A DNA stretch of 64,000 bases, taken from positions 29,840,272 through 29,904,271 of the forward strand of contig NC_026659.2 in NCBI RefSeq assembly GCF_000004075.3, in the 5' to 3' direction. Positions 12,401 to 24,543 of this stretch are shown here, piece by piece. A program made the translations under genes and the position numbers. The notes under the pieces are model-generated. The model saw nothing but the letters and a program-made list of their open reading frames with translations, made no database searches and was not told where the DNA came from. Every line of letters begins with the position of its first letter. Within the stretch, counting starts at the first letter, position 1. Source of the stretch: Cucumis sativus (taxonomy: Eukaryota; Streptophyta; Magnoliopsida; Cucurbitales; Cucurbitaceae).

Positions 12401-15400
12401 ATACATGAAGTGCACAAACCGATAAGATCAATCTGGAGCTAGTTTGCTTTTGGGCCAAGTTAATCTTATTCCTAAAGTTCATTCCATACTTTGGAGCACA
12501 CTGTTTTTTTTTTTTTTTTTTGTTCAAGAGCATCTCCTTAGTCATGAACGCTTTCATTTGTCATTGTTTGCTTGACAATGTAAAACTATTTGCTTCCTTT
12601 AATAGTAATTATATATTTTCACACACTTTTTCCCTTTGGTTGGCTTTTTATCATTTTCCTTTGTTTGGAAACAAATTAGGAATAGCACATATTGATATAA
12701 ATCCAAGTGGATATCTTTCTTGGGGGAAAAATGTGAAGTTGTGGTTGGTTTCTTGTGTTGAATTCCACATTGATTATTGTCATTGTTTCTCATGTCCATT
12801 GTCATCAAAGTGGAACACAACCAACCTGGGTCTGTCTCTTTGTTTCTTTGGGGTTTTTCCTTTTCTTTTTCTTTTTTGGAATAATAATAGATAAATATCA
12901 TTTTTTAATCCAAAAAGTTGTAGGTTTAACTATGAATTAACGATGTTTTAAAACTAATTTTAATATATTAACCCTTAAAAAGCGAGTATTTAGGAAAATA
13001 TAAAATATTGAAACATGGAGAACAAATTAAAATAAAACTTGAACTTTCAAAAGTAAGATTGTAACATTTAGAAATTCAGAGACTACTAGAGTTAAAAAGA
13101 TCACTTAAAGTGATTAAAAATGTATGTTTTTTTTTTAAATAATAATTGATAACTAAAAGACAGGTATGTTGCTATAAAAGATCCACAAATAATTGTAGTC
13201 CTTTTGTTTAGTATTTTGAAATATCAAACCTTAGACAATCTTATATTTTGCAAACTTTAATAAATCATATCAAAACTAATCATGGTTTACAACGCATTTT
13301 AAACTTAAGACTTGGAAGAAAAAAATTATAGAGCATATAGGAAAGAAAAAACAAAAAGGAGAAGACAAATATCAAACTAATGCATTATATTGAAGAGATC
13401 TCTTTAATAGTTGTGATATATCAATTATATGAACAAATAGCACTAAGTTATTACATGGTATACGTCCATCCTAAAGTGATTTTACAAGTAATGTCATAAT
13501 CATTAAATGACATATATCTTCTCGAGGACAAATAACTACTTAATTAAAATCCTTTTTAAAAAATTGTTTTGAAAGTGATTTTTGAAATAACCAAATATGT
13601 AACATACTTTTGCGTAATGTTCATTTTATTAATATATTTCTAAAAAGTTACATGGCCAACACTTTTAATTGAATCAAAATCTAATAGGCACGTAAAATTA
13701 GTTCATCTTACTCTTCCTAAATCAAAATCAATTTTTTTTATGATATATGATAGTTATAACAAATGACTTATAATGAAATCATTGGTCAAAAAGTATGACA
13801 AGAGATTGAGTCTATAGGTAAATGAAAGGTACACATGGTGGAACAATTAGTGAAGACTAGAAGGAGAAGTAGAGAATCCTTCAATTGAAGTGAACATGAT
13901 TGACATTATATTTTAATTATATGTAATTTTGAAAAGGAAGTATTCTATAAACTCAGGAATTTTAAAAATGAAAGAAAGTAAAAAAGTGTGGATGGTATTT
14001 ATTTATTGTGAATAAAAAAGAATGGAAAAGGGAATAGAAAAAAGAGAAGAAATAGTAGTAAGGGGGCAAAGGAAGGAGCAAGAAGACAAAAGGAAATGTG
14101 TATGGGTCCAAACAAACACAACCCCATTGCCCATTGGTCTAAATTCCCCAATTCATCCCTCTTTGGTCAAACCCCTCTATTCACTCTCTTTCCCTTCATT
14201 ATATATATACCTTTTTGTCTTCATATATATCATTTTTGTCCTCTTTTTTTCCTTTAATATTGCTCAAAAATACAACCTTTTCTCAAATATTTACATTTTA
14301 TATATAAAAAAATATTTTGAGTGGTTTTGTTTTGACGATTACATAATGATCCTTTCTTTAAAATAAACTAAAATATTTATAAACAACAATAAATGTAAAC
14401 AATGAAAGCACACTTTTCATACGGTCATTACACATTTACAAGAAAGTAAACATGGCTAAAATTCAAAATGACAATTGCAAAAATAGCAATTAGGTTTAAA
14501 GTATTAACATATGTGACATCATTCTAGAAAAGTGGCAAATATAACAAAATAATGTCGACCTATCACTAAAATTGAATATATAGAAATTTTTCATTCTATT
14601 TTCTATTCTGGAGGAGGAAATACATAAGTTACAAAGATTAAGGTTAAAGTTAAGAGTAAAAAGCATGTTATTTTTACATTGAATTTTTACATTGAAATTT
14701 AAATAAAGTGACAAGATCTCACAGCTAAGTTAGATATCATAAAGTAATCTAATTTAATTAAATTTTTAGTAAAATAATATTTTCTCTTAACTTTTTATAT
14801 TTAACTTTTTCCCAACAATTAAATGTTCAGTCAACCATCAAGATTCTAAGAAATGAATTCAAATTCAAACCATAAAAGAATTCACATTTATGTTTTCATC
14901 AATTATTTAGTCCAACCATATGGTCAATTTGGAACACATTTAATCTAACTTCTTATTCTTGTTCAACTATGTACGGTTCAAAATCTAAAATTTAAAAACT
15001 AAAGAGCGAATATAAAGATTTAAAGAAAAAAAATACCTTTTTAATCTCTAAATTTTTACACAAATGTCTGAATTTTAAAAAATATGTTTAGAAAATCTCT
15101 CAACTAACTTTATTTGGGACTAAATTAGCAATTTAATTAATTTTGGTTGTAAAAGAATTAGTTAAGTCTTTGCGCTAAAAATTGGAAATGATGTGTAATT
15201 AAAAGAAAAGGGTAATTTAGTTGTAAGTTAGAGAGTCAATGAATTCACAGGATGTCTTCCCCTTTTTTTATCAAAGACAGTCAATCCTTTTCATTTATTT
15301 AGACAAACTCCAACTCAAACTTCCAACTTTTACCGCTTTTTACATTATTTGTAAAAATACCCCTTTTCATTTCTCTAAATTCCCTTTTTACTCCTCTCTT

Positions 15401-15656
15401 AATTATTGTCTTCCAATGCATTTTGAAAGTTATGGACTAGGGGTATTTTGGTAAATGGTTCGTCTTTTAATCTTGAAATTATTGGACTTTGGAAAATGAT
15501 CAAAAAGAAAAGAGAGAACAAAACTGAAAAGCATTGATGGAAGGAGGAGGAGGAAGAAGAAGAAGAAGAAGACCCTGGTTCTGCCTTTAGAGCCCTCAAT
15601 CATCAATCATTTCACAAGGGTTTTTTTAATTTTTGATTTTGTTTTTGTTTTTCACC
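9443..15656. other. Long AT-rich intergenic spacer
   Basis: About 6.2 kb without a supportable gene. The first ~350 bases are GC-richer (9590-9790, with repeated acggcg-type motifs) and probably hold the promoter of the minus-strand coiled-coil gene. A block at about 12120-12330 has a mixed composition like a retroelement edge but shows no paired terminal repeats. The open frame at 12520-12894 is low-complexity and has no domain. The last ~120 bases are the likely 5' leader of the BIR2-like gene. Confidence 0.5.
15540..15575 (+). repeat. GGA/GAA trinucleotide repeat in the 5' leader of the BIR2-like gene
   Basis: A purine-only run of GGA then GAA/AGA triplets ends about 80 bases before the ATG at 15657. 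Purine or pyrimidine repeats are common in plant 5' leaders. Whether it is transcribed is inferred from position. Confidence 0.6.
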
Positions 15657-17471
15657 ATGAAGACTTTCACCTTCTTCCTCAAATGGGTTTCTGTTTCTCT
15701 TCTTCTTTTGCTCTCTGTTTCTCCATCTTTTTCTGTAGTTCCTGAAGATGATATAAGGTGTCTTCGTGGTGTTAAGAATGCTCTTGTTGATCCTATTGGA
15801 AGACTCAGTTCATGGGATTTCAAGAACACATCTGTTGGTCATCTCTGCGACAAATTCGTTGGTCTTTCCTGTTGGAATGACCGTGAGAATCGTATTCTCA
15901 GCCTTGAACTCAAAGATATGAAGCTCTCTGGTTCGATTTCTGAAGACTTACAGTACTGTGTAAGCTTGCAGAAACTGGATCTGTCCGGGAATAGCTTTTC
16001 CGGCGAGATCCCACCTCATATTTGTGAGTGGCTTCCGTATTTGGTTAGTATGGATTTGTCTAACAATCAATTTACTGGTTCTATTCCGGCTGATCTTGCC
16101 AGATGTTCTTATCTGAATTCGTTGATTTTGTCTGATAATGAACTTTCTGGTACAATACCAGTTGAGCTTACGAGTTTGGGTAGGCTTAACAAATTTTCTG
16201 TTGCCAATAATCAACTTACTGGGACGATTCCATCATTTTTTGATAAATTTGGGAAGGAGGATTTTGATGGGAATAGTGATTTATGTGGAGGGCCTGTTGG
16301 ATCTAGTTGTGGTGGGTTGAGTAAGAAGAATCTTGCGATTATTATAGCTGCTGGTGTGTTTGGTGCTGCAGCTTCTCTGTTGTTAGGTTTTGGGTTATGG
16401 TGGTGGTATCATTCTAGAATGAATATGAAGAGGAGAAGGGGATATGGAGATGGGATTAGTGGGGATTGGGCTGATAGATTGAGAGCTTATAAGCTTGTTC
16501 AAGTTTCTTTGTTTCAAAAGCCTCTTGTGAAAGTTAGATTGGCTGATTTGATGGCTGCTACTAACAATTTCAATTCGGAAAACATTATAGTTTCTTCTAG
16601 AACAGGGACTACATATAGAGCTGTTCTTCCAGATGGTTCTGTACTTGCTATTAAGCGGCTCAATACTTGCAAGCTCGGCGAGAAGCTGTTTCGCATGGAG
16701 ATGAATCGACTAGGATCGATAAGGCACCCAAATTTGACACCCCTTTTGGGCTTTTGTGTTGTGGAAGAGGAAAAGCTTTTGGTTTATAAGTATATGTCTA
16801 ATGGGACTTTGTCTTCTTTGTTACATGGAAATGATGAGATATTGGATTGGGCAACTAGGTTTAGGATTGGTCTTGGTGCAGCTAGAGGTCTGGCTTGGCT
16901 TCACCATGGATGCCAACCCCCATTTATGCATCAAAACATATGCTCTAGTGTAATTCTTGTGGATGAAGATTATGATGCTAGGATCATGGATTTTGGATTG
17001 GCAAGATTGATGGCTTCAGATTCTCAAGACAGTAGTTTTGTTAATGGAGATTTAGGGGAACTGGGCTACGTTGCTCCCGAATACCCAAGCACAATGGTTG
17101 CTTCTCTGAAAGGGGATGTTTATGGATTTGGAGTTGTGCTTTTGGAGTTGATCACTGGCCAGAAACCTCTAGAAGTCACCAAAGCCGAGGAAGGCTACAA
17201 GGGTAACTTGGTGGATTGGGTTAATCAGCTAAGTACGTCGGGTCGAATTAAGGATGTAATTGATAGAGATCTTTGTGGGAAAGGGAATGATGAAGAGATC
17301 TTACAATTTCTGAAAATTACAATGAATTGCATTGTTTCTCGACCTAAAGACAGGTGGTCTATGTATCAAGTTTATCAATCAATGAGAACCATGGCTAAAG
17401 ACTACAGTTTCCCCGAACCAGATGATGAATTCCCACTTTTACTTGGCAAGGGAGATAACGATCCCATGTAG
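15657..17471 (+). CDS. BIR2: BIR2-like LRR receptor pseudokinase
   Basis: Intronless, 604 aa; ATG at 15657 follows the leader directly, and an in-frame upstream extension has no ATG. In order: signal peptide 1-26; LRR N-terminal cap with Cys pairs; about five leucine-rich repeats to ~196; a transmembrane helix ~226-250 followed by basic residues; and a kinase-like domain ~300-585. The glycine-rich loop is degenerate (SSRTGTTY at 313-320), the VAIK lysine is kept (AIK, K333), the HRD catalytic motif reads HQN (425-427), and DFG is intact (445-447). HQN in place of HRD is typical of the BIR2/BIR3 pseudokinases, which bind BAK1 at the plasma membrane and hold it away from immune receptors such as FLS2. 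The short ectodomain and single exon also fit the BIR family. BIR2 rather than BIR3/BIR4 is chosen partly because the next gene is CLE25-like, as in Arabidopsis. Family certain, exact orthology likely. Confidence 0.93.
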   Translation: MKTFTFFLKWVSVSLLLLLSVSPSFSVVPEDDIRCLRGVKNALVDPIGRLSSWDFKNTSVGHLCDKFVGLSCWNDRENRILSLELKDMKLSGSISEDLQYCVSLQKLDLSGNSFSGEIPPHICEWLPYLVSMDLSNNQFTGSIPADLARCSYLNSLILSDNELSGTIPVELTSLGRLNKFSVANNQLTGTIPSFFDKFGKEDFDGNSDLCGGPVGSSCGGLSKKNLAIIIAAGVFGAAASLLLGFGLWWWYHSRMNMKRRRGYGDGISGDWADRLRAYKLVQVSLFQKPLVKVRLADLMAATNNFNSENIIVSSRTGTTYRAVLPDGSVLAIKRLNTCKLGEKLFRMEMNRLGSIRHPNLTPLLGFCVVEEEKLLVYKYMSNGTLSSLLHGNDEILDWATRFRIGLGAARGLAWLHHGCQPPFMHQNICSSVILVDEDYDARIMDFGLARLMASDSQDSSFVNGDLGELGYVAPEYPSTMVASLKGDVYGFGVVLLELITGQKPLEVTKAEEGYKGNLVDWVNQLSTSGRIKDVIDRDLCGKGNDEEILQFLKITMNCIVSRPKDRWSMYQVYQSMRTMAKDYSFPEPDDEFPLLLGKGDNDPM

Positions 17472-17631
17472 CTCCAGAAAAATATATATGGATGGAAAAA
17501 CATTATATGGAGGACTTGGGGTTTTCTACATCTCTGGTGAGTTCTCAACGGCTCGTAATGTAAATCGTCTTAACTCGCTTAAAAAATCAAAAAACTTGTT
17601 TCCACATTTGTTTCGTATGGCTGTATGATAC

Positions 17632-17637
17632 AATAAA
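17632..17637 (+). terminator. Candidate polyadenylation signal of the BIR2-like gene
   Basis: AATAAA lies ~160 bases after the stop codon, in a T-rich context at a normal distance for a plant near-upstream element. Not proven. Confidence 0.4.
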
Positions 17638-19639
17638 CTCAAGTTAGTTTGTAGGTTCTTGGATTCTAAAGCAATTTATCTATTATCCTTTCTTTCAATG
17701 CAACACTGCCTTTATAGAGTTTCCATGCTTTTGAATGAATCGCTACCACATGAAATCGCCTTGACTCTAGCACTTATAACCGATATTGCTCCTACTGTTC
17801 GTCACCTCGTATGTATGCTCTATATGCTTCATCATTTTTCTTGCTACGTGATCAAATAACCATTGAGTACCTAGGCTTGGAAATATTGGTATCTGGTCAG
17901 ATATATGTTTTGTGTGATATGTATTTGATCCTTGTATTGAAAATATGTAGGTTAAAACTTGTTAGAATGTATATCAACTATGTTAAGGAGCCATTGAAAG
18001 ATCAAAACAGGTGTTCTTTCTTCTAAAGATCTGCACAAACGCTGCCCTCATTTTCCTCACCCGGTTGCTAATGTCTACTCATTTCGATATCGACAACTAC
18101 TCAAAACCAATGTTCTTATATTCAGTTGCATGCTTCTGTATAAAATATATAAATATGTATATGTAGAAGTGAAAAAAAAAAAATGTATGCTTCTCATTCT
18201 GTCAATTGTCTTGATGAGTTAGGCATTGACTTGGAAACTTTCAAATTCAGAATTTGTTCTGTATGATTATCATTGTTAAATCTTTTGCACGTTAAATGGT
18301 TATTTCCAAACCGACGTGCACTCACAATTTTTTTCCCCTCTAAGCTGGCCAAAGTCAAATATCAGACAAATTTTTTAATATTCAAATTTCTTGGTTTAGA
18401 CTTTAATCTTTAATCTTATTGCTGTATTTATCAAAGGCTTCGATAACGATTTTTCGTTCGTTCTTAATTCTTGGAGACTCTTAAAAGGGTAGTTTAGTTC
18501 TTTTTAAGTAACATTCTTTTTTAAGGACTTGTATAAAAAAAAAAAGTTTAAAAAGGAATTGACCGAACAGCCCTTGTAGTTCACGGATTGTATGTGAATA
18601 AAACATAATCAATTTGTTGTACAGAAGCGTCTGAAAAATTACTTTCACATAATGAAATTTGACCAAAGTTTTTTTAAGTATTCTAAAAGCCCGAAAAAGG
18701 ACGAAAACGTGTAGTAATAGGATATTTTTAAATATAGTATTTGATAGACATTAATAGAAGTTTTTTCTTTTCTTTTTTTAAAGAATTTGAAAGAAGTTTT
18801 GTAAATATAAGAGTTACATATTAAATCAAGCCCTCATTATTTGACTTGATATTATAGTTGATTAAAATATAAATAAGAGGTCAATAATATAAATCAAATT
18901 TTTGGGATAATTACAAAAAAAATTAACAATAAATTAATAACATATATGACAAAATTGATTAATCTATCAACAATGGTGAAATTTGCTATATTTGTAATAT
19001 GAAAGGTGAATATTGATGTATACACTTATATGTTCTTTAAACTAAAATTAATAATAATAGTAATGTGCAACTAAAAATAGAATTGGGTCAATGAATTTGT
19101 TAGGAAAGAAGAACATATAGAAAAGTAAAATATAATTAAATTCAAAGAAAACTGCAAGGAATTGAGAATCTGTCCTATTTGCAACTTGAAGATTGAATAT
19201 ATTTTCATTTACTTTACTTTAGACATTATTAGTCCTTTTTGAGAAAAAGACACAAACTTAAATAATCAGTTTTACATAACATATTAACCATTCTGACAAT
19301 CAATACTTAACAAAAGAGAAATAAAATAAACAATATCTTTAAGCACTACTATAGTTTCTTTGTTATTAATAATTAAATTAGAAAGTGTATGATTAATTAA
19401 TTTAAAAATACAAAACTCTATTTACAAGAAAATTTATATGCAAATTTTAGAAAAATGTAAGTAATTACTTGTAAATAATATTTGTTTGAGTATTAGTTAG
19501 TTTGGACGAAGTCTTTCTTTATATGTTTCATTTTAAAATATAAAAATAAAAACAGCAAAGTAAAGAAGAAGAGAAAAAGGAAAAGCAAATCAAAGAGAGA
19601 AAAAAAGAAGAAGGTGTGGTAGGGCATATACCTTAAAAC

Positions 19640-19825
19640 TTCAATAATGCAATAATAATAATAATAATAAAACAAAGAAAAGAAAAGAAAAGAAAAGAAA
19701 AGAAAAGGTTGGTTTCTTTACAATAAAATTAAGTCCCACTATAATTTTACAAAATTCAAAAAAGAAGAAGAAGAAGAAGAAGAATATTTACAATTCAAAA
19801 AGGAAGAAGAAGAAGAAGAAACAAA
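19640..19825. repeat. Cluster of simple repeats (AAT)n, (AAAAG)n, (GAA)n
   Basis: An (ATA/AAT) run at about 19648-19672 is followed by five to six AAAAG units to about 19706, then GAA runs at about 19761-19783 and 19802-19820. All are purine-rich on the + strand. Confidence 0.8.
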
Positions 19826-20099
19826 AAATTGTTAGATGGGTTGGGGTCCTTTAGGATATTGTTTGAAAGGTGATTGGGGACAAAAGAAAAAGAAAATTAT
19901 TCCTATAAATTTTTAATTTCAGAAGGGACACTCCAATCTCTAAGTTTAGAAATCTCTAAAATGTTTTCATACTTTTGATTTAACACTTTATATGATGATG
20001 AGATATATTGTTTTCATTTTCTTCCCATTATTTTGTCCTATAAGAAAAACATCGTATATGAAAATAAATAATTTCAAACTATGATCTATATGTTGAATA

Positions 20100-20600
20100 T
20101 TAATGGTGCTTGGAATGAATTCACGTAGTTTGGGTTGAATGCTTCGAGACATTTTAGGGCATGTTCGTATTATAAGTACTATATGTCATGGTCTTAAGAG
20201 TATATTTCTTCAATCCATATCTCGAATATCTTGGTTGACTTTTATTGTTCACTTTGCTTTTGGTATTACATACTCATGACTTTGCTTTTGGTACCACTCT
20301 AAAACGTCTCATACCAATAGAGATAATTGTCTTTACTTAATTATATAACTCATAATCATCTCCTTATCTAATCGATGTGAGACATTAGTTTCATTCTCAA
20401 CAATCCTTCCTTCGAGGCTCCACTATATCTTTCTTGAACACCTGAAAATCCTACCGACATGGTTAAGTTAAGACCTTGTTTTTGGTTTACCGCTCGTAAA
20501 AGTCTTGTACCAACGAAGATAGTTGTCTTCAATTATATTATTCATGATCAATCGTGTTTGATATGGGAGTTTAGTCACAATTCTAACCATATTTATTGGG
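20100..20600. repeat. Degenerate dispersed repeat with two related halves
   Basis: A stretch around 20290-20420 (ctcataccaatagagata, then tcgatgtgagac, then ctcaacaatccttcc) is echoed at about 20490-20590 (cttgtaccaacgaagata, then gatatgggag). The words resemble a very common cucurbit dispersed repeat that I recall as containing 'gatgtgggactccctcccaa'. No coding remnant or terminal repeat is visible. Family assignment is memory only. Confidence 0.4.
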
Positions 20601-21861
20601 TGCCATGAGAACTTGACCCATGCGCATCACTTGATTGTGCATATAGTTTAATTAGTTTATGTTTAAATTGTCAAATGTATTGATTAAACTGACAAAACAC
20701 ATGAAATACAAAATAACAAATGAAGTGCTTACACATATATTGCTATGGTAGATTTGGATTAAATAACATAGTCGACTTTAAAGAAAGGTAAACATATGTA
20801 TATCAAATCAAGAAAAAGGGTGAAACTTCAAGCACAATCGGACCTTAGAGAATAAGAGTGCGGTTAGGCCAAAAGCTCGAACTTAACCTACTCAGCTTCA
20901 GGTAACCAAAGATTAAGATTGAGGCTCCCCAACAAATGAATATGAATTAGCCAAAAATAACCTACTCAGCCTTCACCTTATTTCATCAATGGGTTTGTAC
21001 GAATGCACGCCTCTCTCATTATTTTGTTCAAATTTTGGCATCAACACATGTACTACAAATAGTCTTGGCCATCATATAGACACAATAATAAGTAAAATGG
21101 CAAGCAACATGCTAAGAAAAAGAACATGTAGAGTTGATAACCTAATTTAGTGATATATCACTCAATTACATACGTCTAAGGGGTAGTGTATCCAAAAATG
21201 TTACATTCACTAATATAAAAAAGTTTAATGTTTACAAAACGTAGCACTTATCTGTAAAGTAGCGACAATTATAGAATTTATTTGAGATCACCCAGGTTGA
21301 TCCCTCTCCACGATGCATGCTACCGTTCCTCCTTCAAATAAAAACATTTTTCACTCGATGAACTTAAGCTCACCCTAAGTTTAAGAACAGCTTTTGAATC
21401 AACGTTACCTTAGAATACACCTAAGGATCATGAGAATCTCTTCAAATATCAACATTCATCAAGAGGAGATCGATTCTACAAGACACAAATTCTAAAATAT
21501 AACTACCGATAAGGGTATGGAAGTGGAACACACACATATATATATATAGGCACTTCAGAAGTGACATAAAAGATGGATGTTGAGAGTAGTTGAAGTAATA
21601 GTGAGAGGGAATCATCCCATCGGACTTGGGAGGGCAGCAGTTAGTGTATCAAGAACAGAACTGCTTTTTCTTTCTTTCTTCTTTAACTTTATCTTTTTTC
21701 ACATTTTGAAAACCTTATAAATATATCTTTATTTAACTTACAAAAGAATTTTGCATGCAAAGGATAGAGAGGACGATCATTATTTACGATTCTGTGTGTG
21801 TCTGAATTGTTACACTCTCCAAAGCCCTTTTGAGTACAATTATCAAAAGTACAATCTTTTC

Positions 21862-21866
<5 letters not shown>

Positions 21867-21905
<39 letters not shown>
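21867..21905. repeat. (CT)n microsatellite
   Basis: About 39 bases of uninterrupted CT dinucleotides. The open frames around it are repeat artefacts. Confidence 0.92.
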
Positions 21906-21907
<2 letters not shown>

Positions 21908-23430
21908 GCTTCTCCACGTGTTTTCTATCTCTCTCTATATTATTATTATTCTATTTTTTCTTTTCATTTTTCATATTTATACTTCAATCTTCTATTTTAT
22001 ATCTTTAATCAAAACTTTGTATTATTATCTATAACATTTTCTTATTTCCACTTTACATATATTATATCAAAAGAACCTTAAAAAATTCATCCATTACTAC
22101 TTCCATTTTTCAATGTTGAATAAAAAGAAAGAAATTCATGTTTTGCGAGTAATTTTTGTACTTTTTACCTAAATGCATATGATCTCGTGGCTTTAATTTT
22201 TGTTTAACTTTAAAAAAGAATTTATTCGAAAGAATATAATTGGCGTCACTTATATATTCATGATCATTCTCTTATCTAACTAGCCCAAGAATGCATTCTA
22301 TTTGTCATAAATGATTCGCCTCTTTATTGAGTTTAAAAAATTGAGAACTTTCATGGGTTCGATTCTTGAGTGTGTTTGTTTTCCTAAATTTAGTTTTCAA
22401 ATTTATTTTTGCTGTTTTAAAAAGGACTACTGGACAAAAAAATTCAAATGGGTTCTCTTTTGTTTTCACCCTATTTTCTAGAATAACTTTATCTAAGTAA
22501 GATTTGAAAGTAGATTTTTAAAAAATCAGTTTTTTCACACACCATTATTTGGAAAGAAAATGAAATGAAAAGCAGCCCCTTAATCCTTTATTAAAAGTAT
22601 TCCATTATTTTATTTTTCGAATTAGTTGCAAAGATTTACTTAGAATTACGAGATAATGAATTAACAATTCAAAGTTGCAGCAGTGGTTATACCTTTTTTT
22701 AAAAAAAAAAATTAAAATAACCAATAACCACAATCAATCATTTTCTACTTTTTAAGAATGTGTCCCCTAGAAAAGTGGTGAGAGAAAAAAAACAAAGAAA
22801 GATATTAAACCATGTGCATGAAACATGGATTCATAGTCAAATTTGTAAACGACAAACACTATTAGGTGATCAATTTAATTGTCTTGGAAGGTAACATGAG
22901 ACCTATTACAGTAAAAAGATCAAGAATATGTTACCGTTACTATTATTATTACAAATACAATTTACCTAATAAACAACTTCAATCGTAATTAAAATATCAA
23001 TCATGTTAACGATTGAGGCCATGGAAACTCATAAACTTTAATTACGGAGTAATAAACATGGCCTTAAGGAGAAGAAAAAAAATGGAAAGTTATGGATATA
23101 TACAGATGAAGGAGAAGAAACAATATATAATAATCTTCAAATTCCGAGGAAACAAACACTTGGCATCTGAGATCAAATAAATGATGAGCAGCAAGAACTG
23201 AAAATTTTCTGGGAAAGTTATCCAAAATCTCTTTTTACCCCCAAAAACCCACTAAGAACAGTTGCAATGTCAGTACTTTAGGGGACAAAAGTCTCAATGC
23301 ACGATCTATCCTTGATGGACACCATAAAAATAATTAACAATTTACATGTAATGAAAGAAAGAAGGGTAAAAAAGAAAAAACTGTTCATTTCTCATCTTCT
23401 TCTCCACCTCATATATCTCCTTCATTTTGC

Positions 23431-23512
23431 TTAGACTCGAATTGGTGGTTGTCTAGAATTCTCAACTCTCCTGAAATCACATTTATATAAGCAATAAAAT
23501 TCATTAGGCAAT

Positions 23513-23589
<77 letters not shown>

Positions 23590-24543
23590 AATTATGGTTT
23601 TGTAGCAAAGACAAACAAATGTTGTTATGTAAGTTACCTATATCTATAATCTCAAGCTTATAGACTAAAGTGGTCAAGATCTTGCCCCAATGCCTTTAAT
23701 GGCTCATAAAAATAAGAGAAAGGGTGATAAAAAAGAAGTTTTGTTCTTTTTTCGTTCGCTTTTATTTTGGAAAAAAAAAAGTGAGACTGTCATCAACTTC
23801 AACAAATCTCAATTGAAACAGTTCCCTGCTTCTCTTTTTACTAACTCAAGTTGCCAAAAACGAACAAAAGAAAAGTAAGCAAACTGTGTGGAGGGCAGAG
23901 CATTACTCTATTTTGAAATGTTCAAATGGTCGAATCTGAAGCTGAATTCTGTTCCATGCTTAACAATTTGTAGTACATAAAGAGGAAACTAATAACGACT
24001 GTTGGAAGAGATAAAAGCAATGGTGTAACAGTTAGATAAATTTACTAATGAATTTTCATTCCCTTTATCTTCCGTGTAAGTGAAGTTTGGGCAGTCAAGT
24101 TCTTTGTGTTAATTTTCCTTTTCTGAGAACAAGATTATATATGGATACAATTTTGTAGAATTGTAGAGATATCGTAAAACCCACCAACAACCAAGTTTAG
24201 TAGATTAAAGATTAAAAGAAAGAGAAAGAGACACTTGGGAAAAAAAGGAAAAATTAGGTAAACATATGTGTAAATGTAGTAGTAAATTAGAAGAAGCAAG
24301 AATTGAGTACCTGTTATGGATTGGATCAGGTCCATTTGGTACTCTTCTCTTGCTGACAGAATAAAAATCAGAATGCCAATGAAAGAAATGCTTCTCTCTT
24401 CCAATTAGCTTCCACTGCATGTCTGTCTCTCTTCTGGATGCTAGGCTAGCATTATCAATCACTCCAATAAAAGAGAACCAAATGATACCAAGAAAGAGAA
24501 AAGCTCCAAACAGAGACTTCAAAAAACTACACTTACTCTCCAT
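23431..24543 (-). CDS. CLE25: CLE25-like signalling peptide precursor, two exons
   Basis: Exon 1 is 24311-24543 (ATG at 24543) and exon 2 is 23431-23470, together 90 aa. The intron splits the codon of R78 (AG|G), with donor CAG|GTACTC and acceptor TTTCAG|G. Residues ~8-33 are a hydrophobic signal peptide. After a variable basic region comes the CLE dodecapeptide RRVPNGPDPIHN (66-77), which differs from the Arabidopsis CLE25 peptide, as I recall it, only by R for K at position 2. Exon 2 supplies the tail RVENSRQPPIRV, which aligns with the CLE25 tail (RRPPRV-like end). CLE peptides are secreted, trimmed and hydroxylated/arabinosylated, and read by CLV1/BAM-type receptors; CLE25 is known for phloem development and root-to-shoot dehydration signalling through BAM1/BAM3. 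Reading through the donor gives a false 35-residue hydrophobic tail. CLE26-like is the alternative; the N at peptide position 5 and the neighbours favour CLE25. Confidence 0.9.
23515..23587. repeat. Compound (TA)n(GA)n microsatellite in the CLE25-like intron
   Basis: About 18 TA units (23515-23550) are joined to about 18 GA units (23551-23587). On the gene's strand this reads (TC)n(TA)n and stops ~42 bases before the 3' splice site. Confidence 0.93.

Larger units (their letters stand above)
17472..23430. other. Intergenic spacer between BIR2-like and CLE25-like genes
   Basis: About 6 kb without a gene. The first few hundred bases are the BIR2-like 3' UTR, with a polyadenylation-type hexamer at 17632. 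Further on are AT-rich filler, several simple repeats (19640-19830), a degenerate dispersed repeat with two related internal halves (20100-20600), and a (CT)n tract (21867-21905). A motif like ttgctatatttgtaatatg near 18980 recurs elsewhere in the window. Confidence 0.5.

Noticed and set aside
12520-12940. Open frames of 124 and 61 codons on + and 100 codons on -
   Set aside because: They overlap on both strands, are Phe/Ser/Cys-rich low-complexity translations and show no domain or splice continuity.
14022-14366. 114-codon + frame
   Set aside because: Composition is that of AT-rich spacer (Tyr/Ile/Phe runs), with no motif and no neighbouring exon.
21689-22081. Frames over the (CT)n tract giving Ser-Leu or Arg-Glu runs
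   Set aside because: Pure dinucleotide-repeat translation.
24205-24310. C-terminal extension of the CLE frame past the CLE motif
   Set aside because: It begins at a GT donor, is a hydrophobic low-complexity tail, and the spliced alternative restores the known CLE25-type ending.
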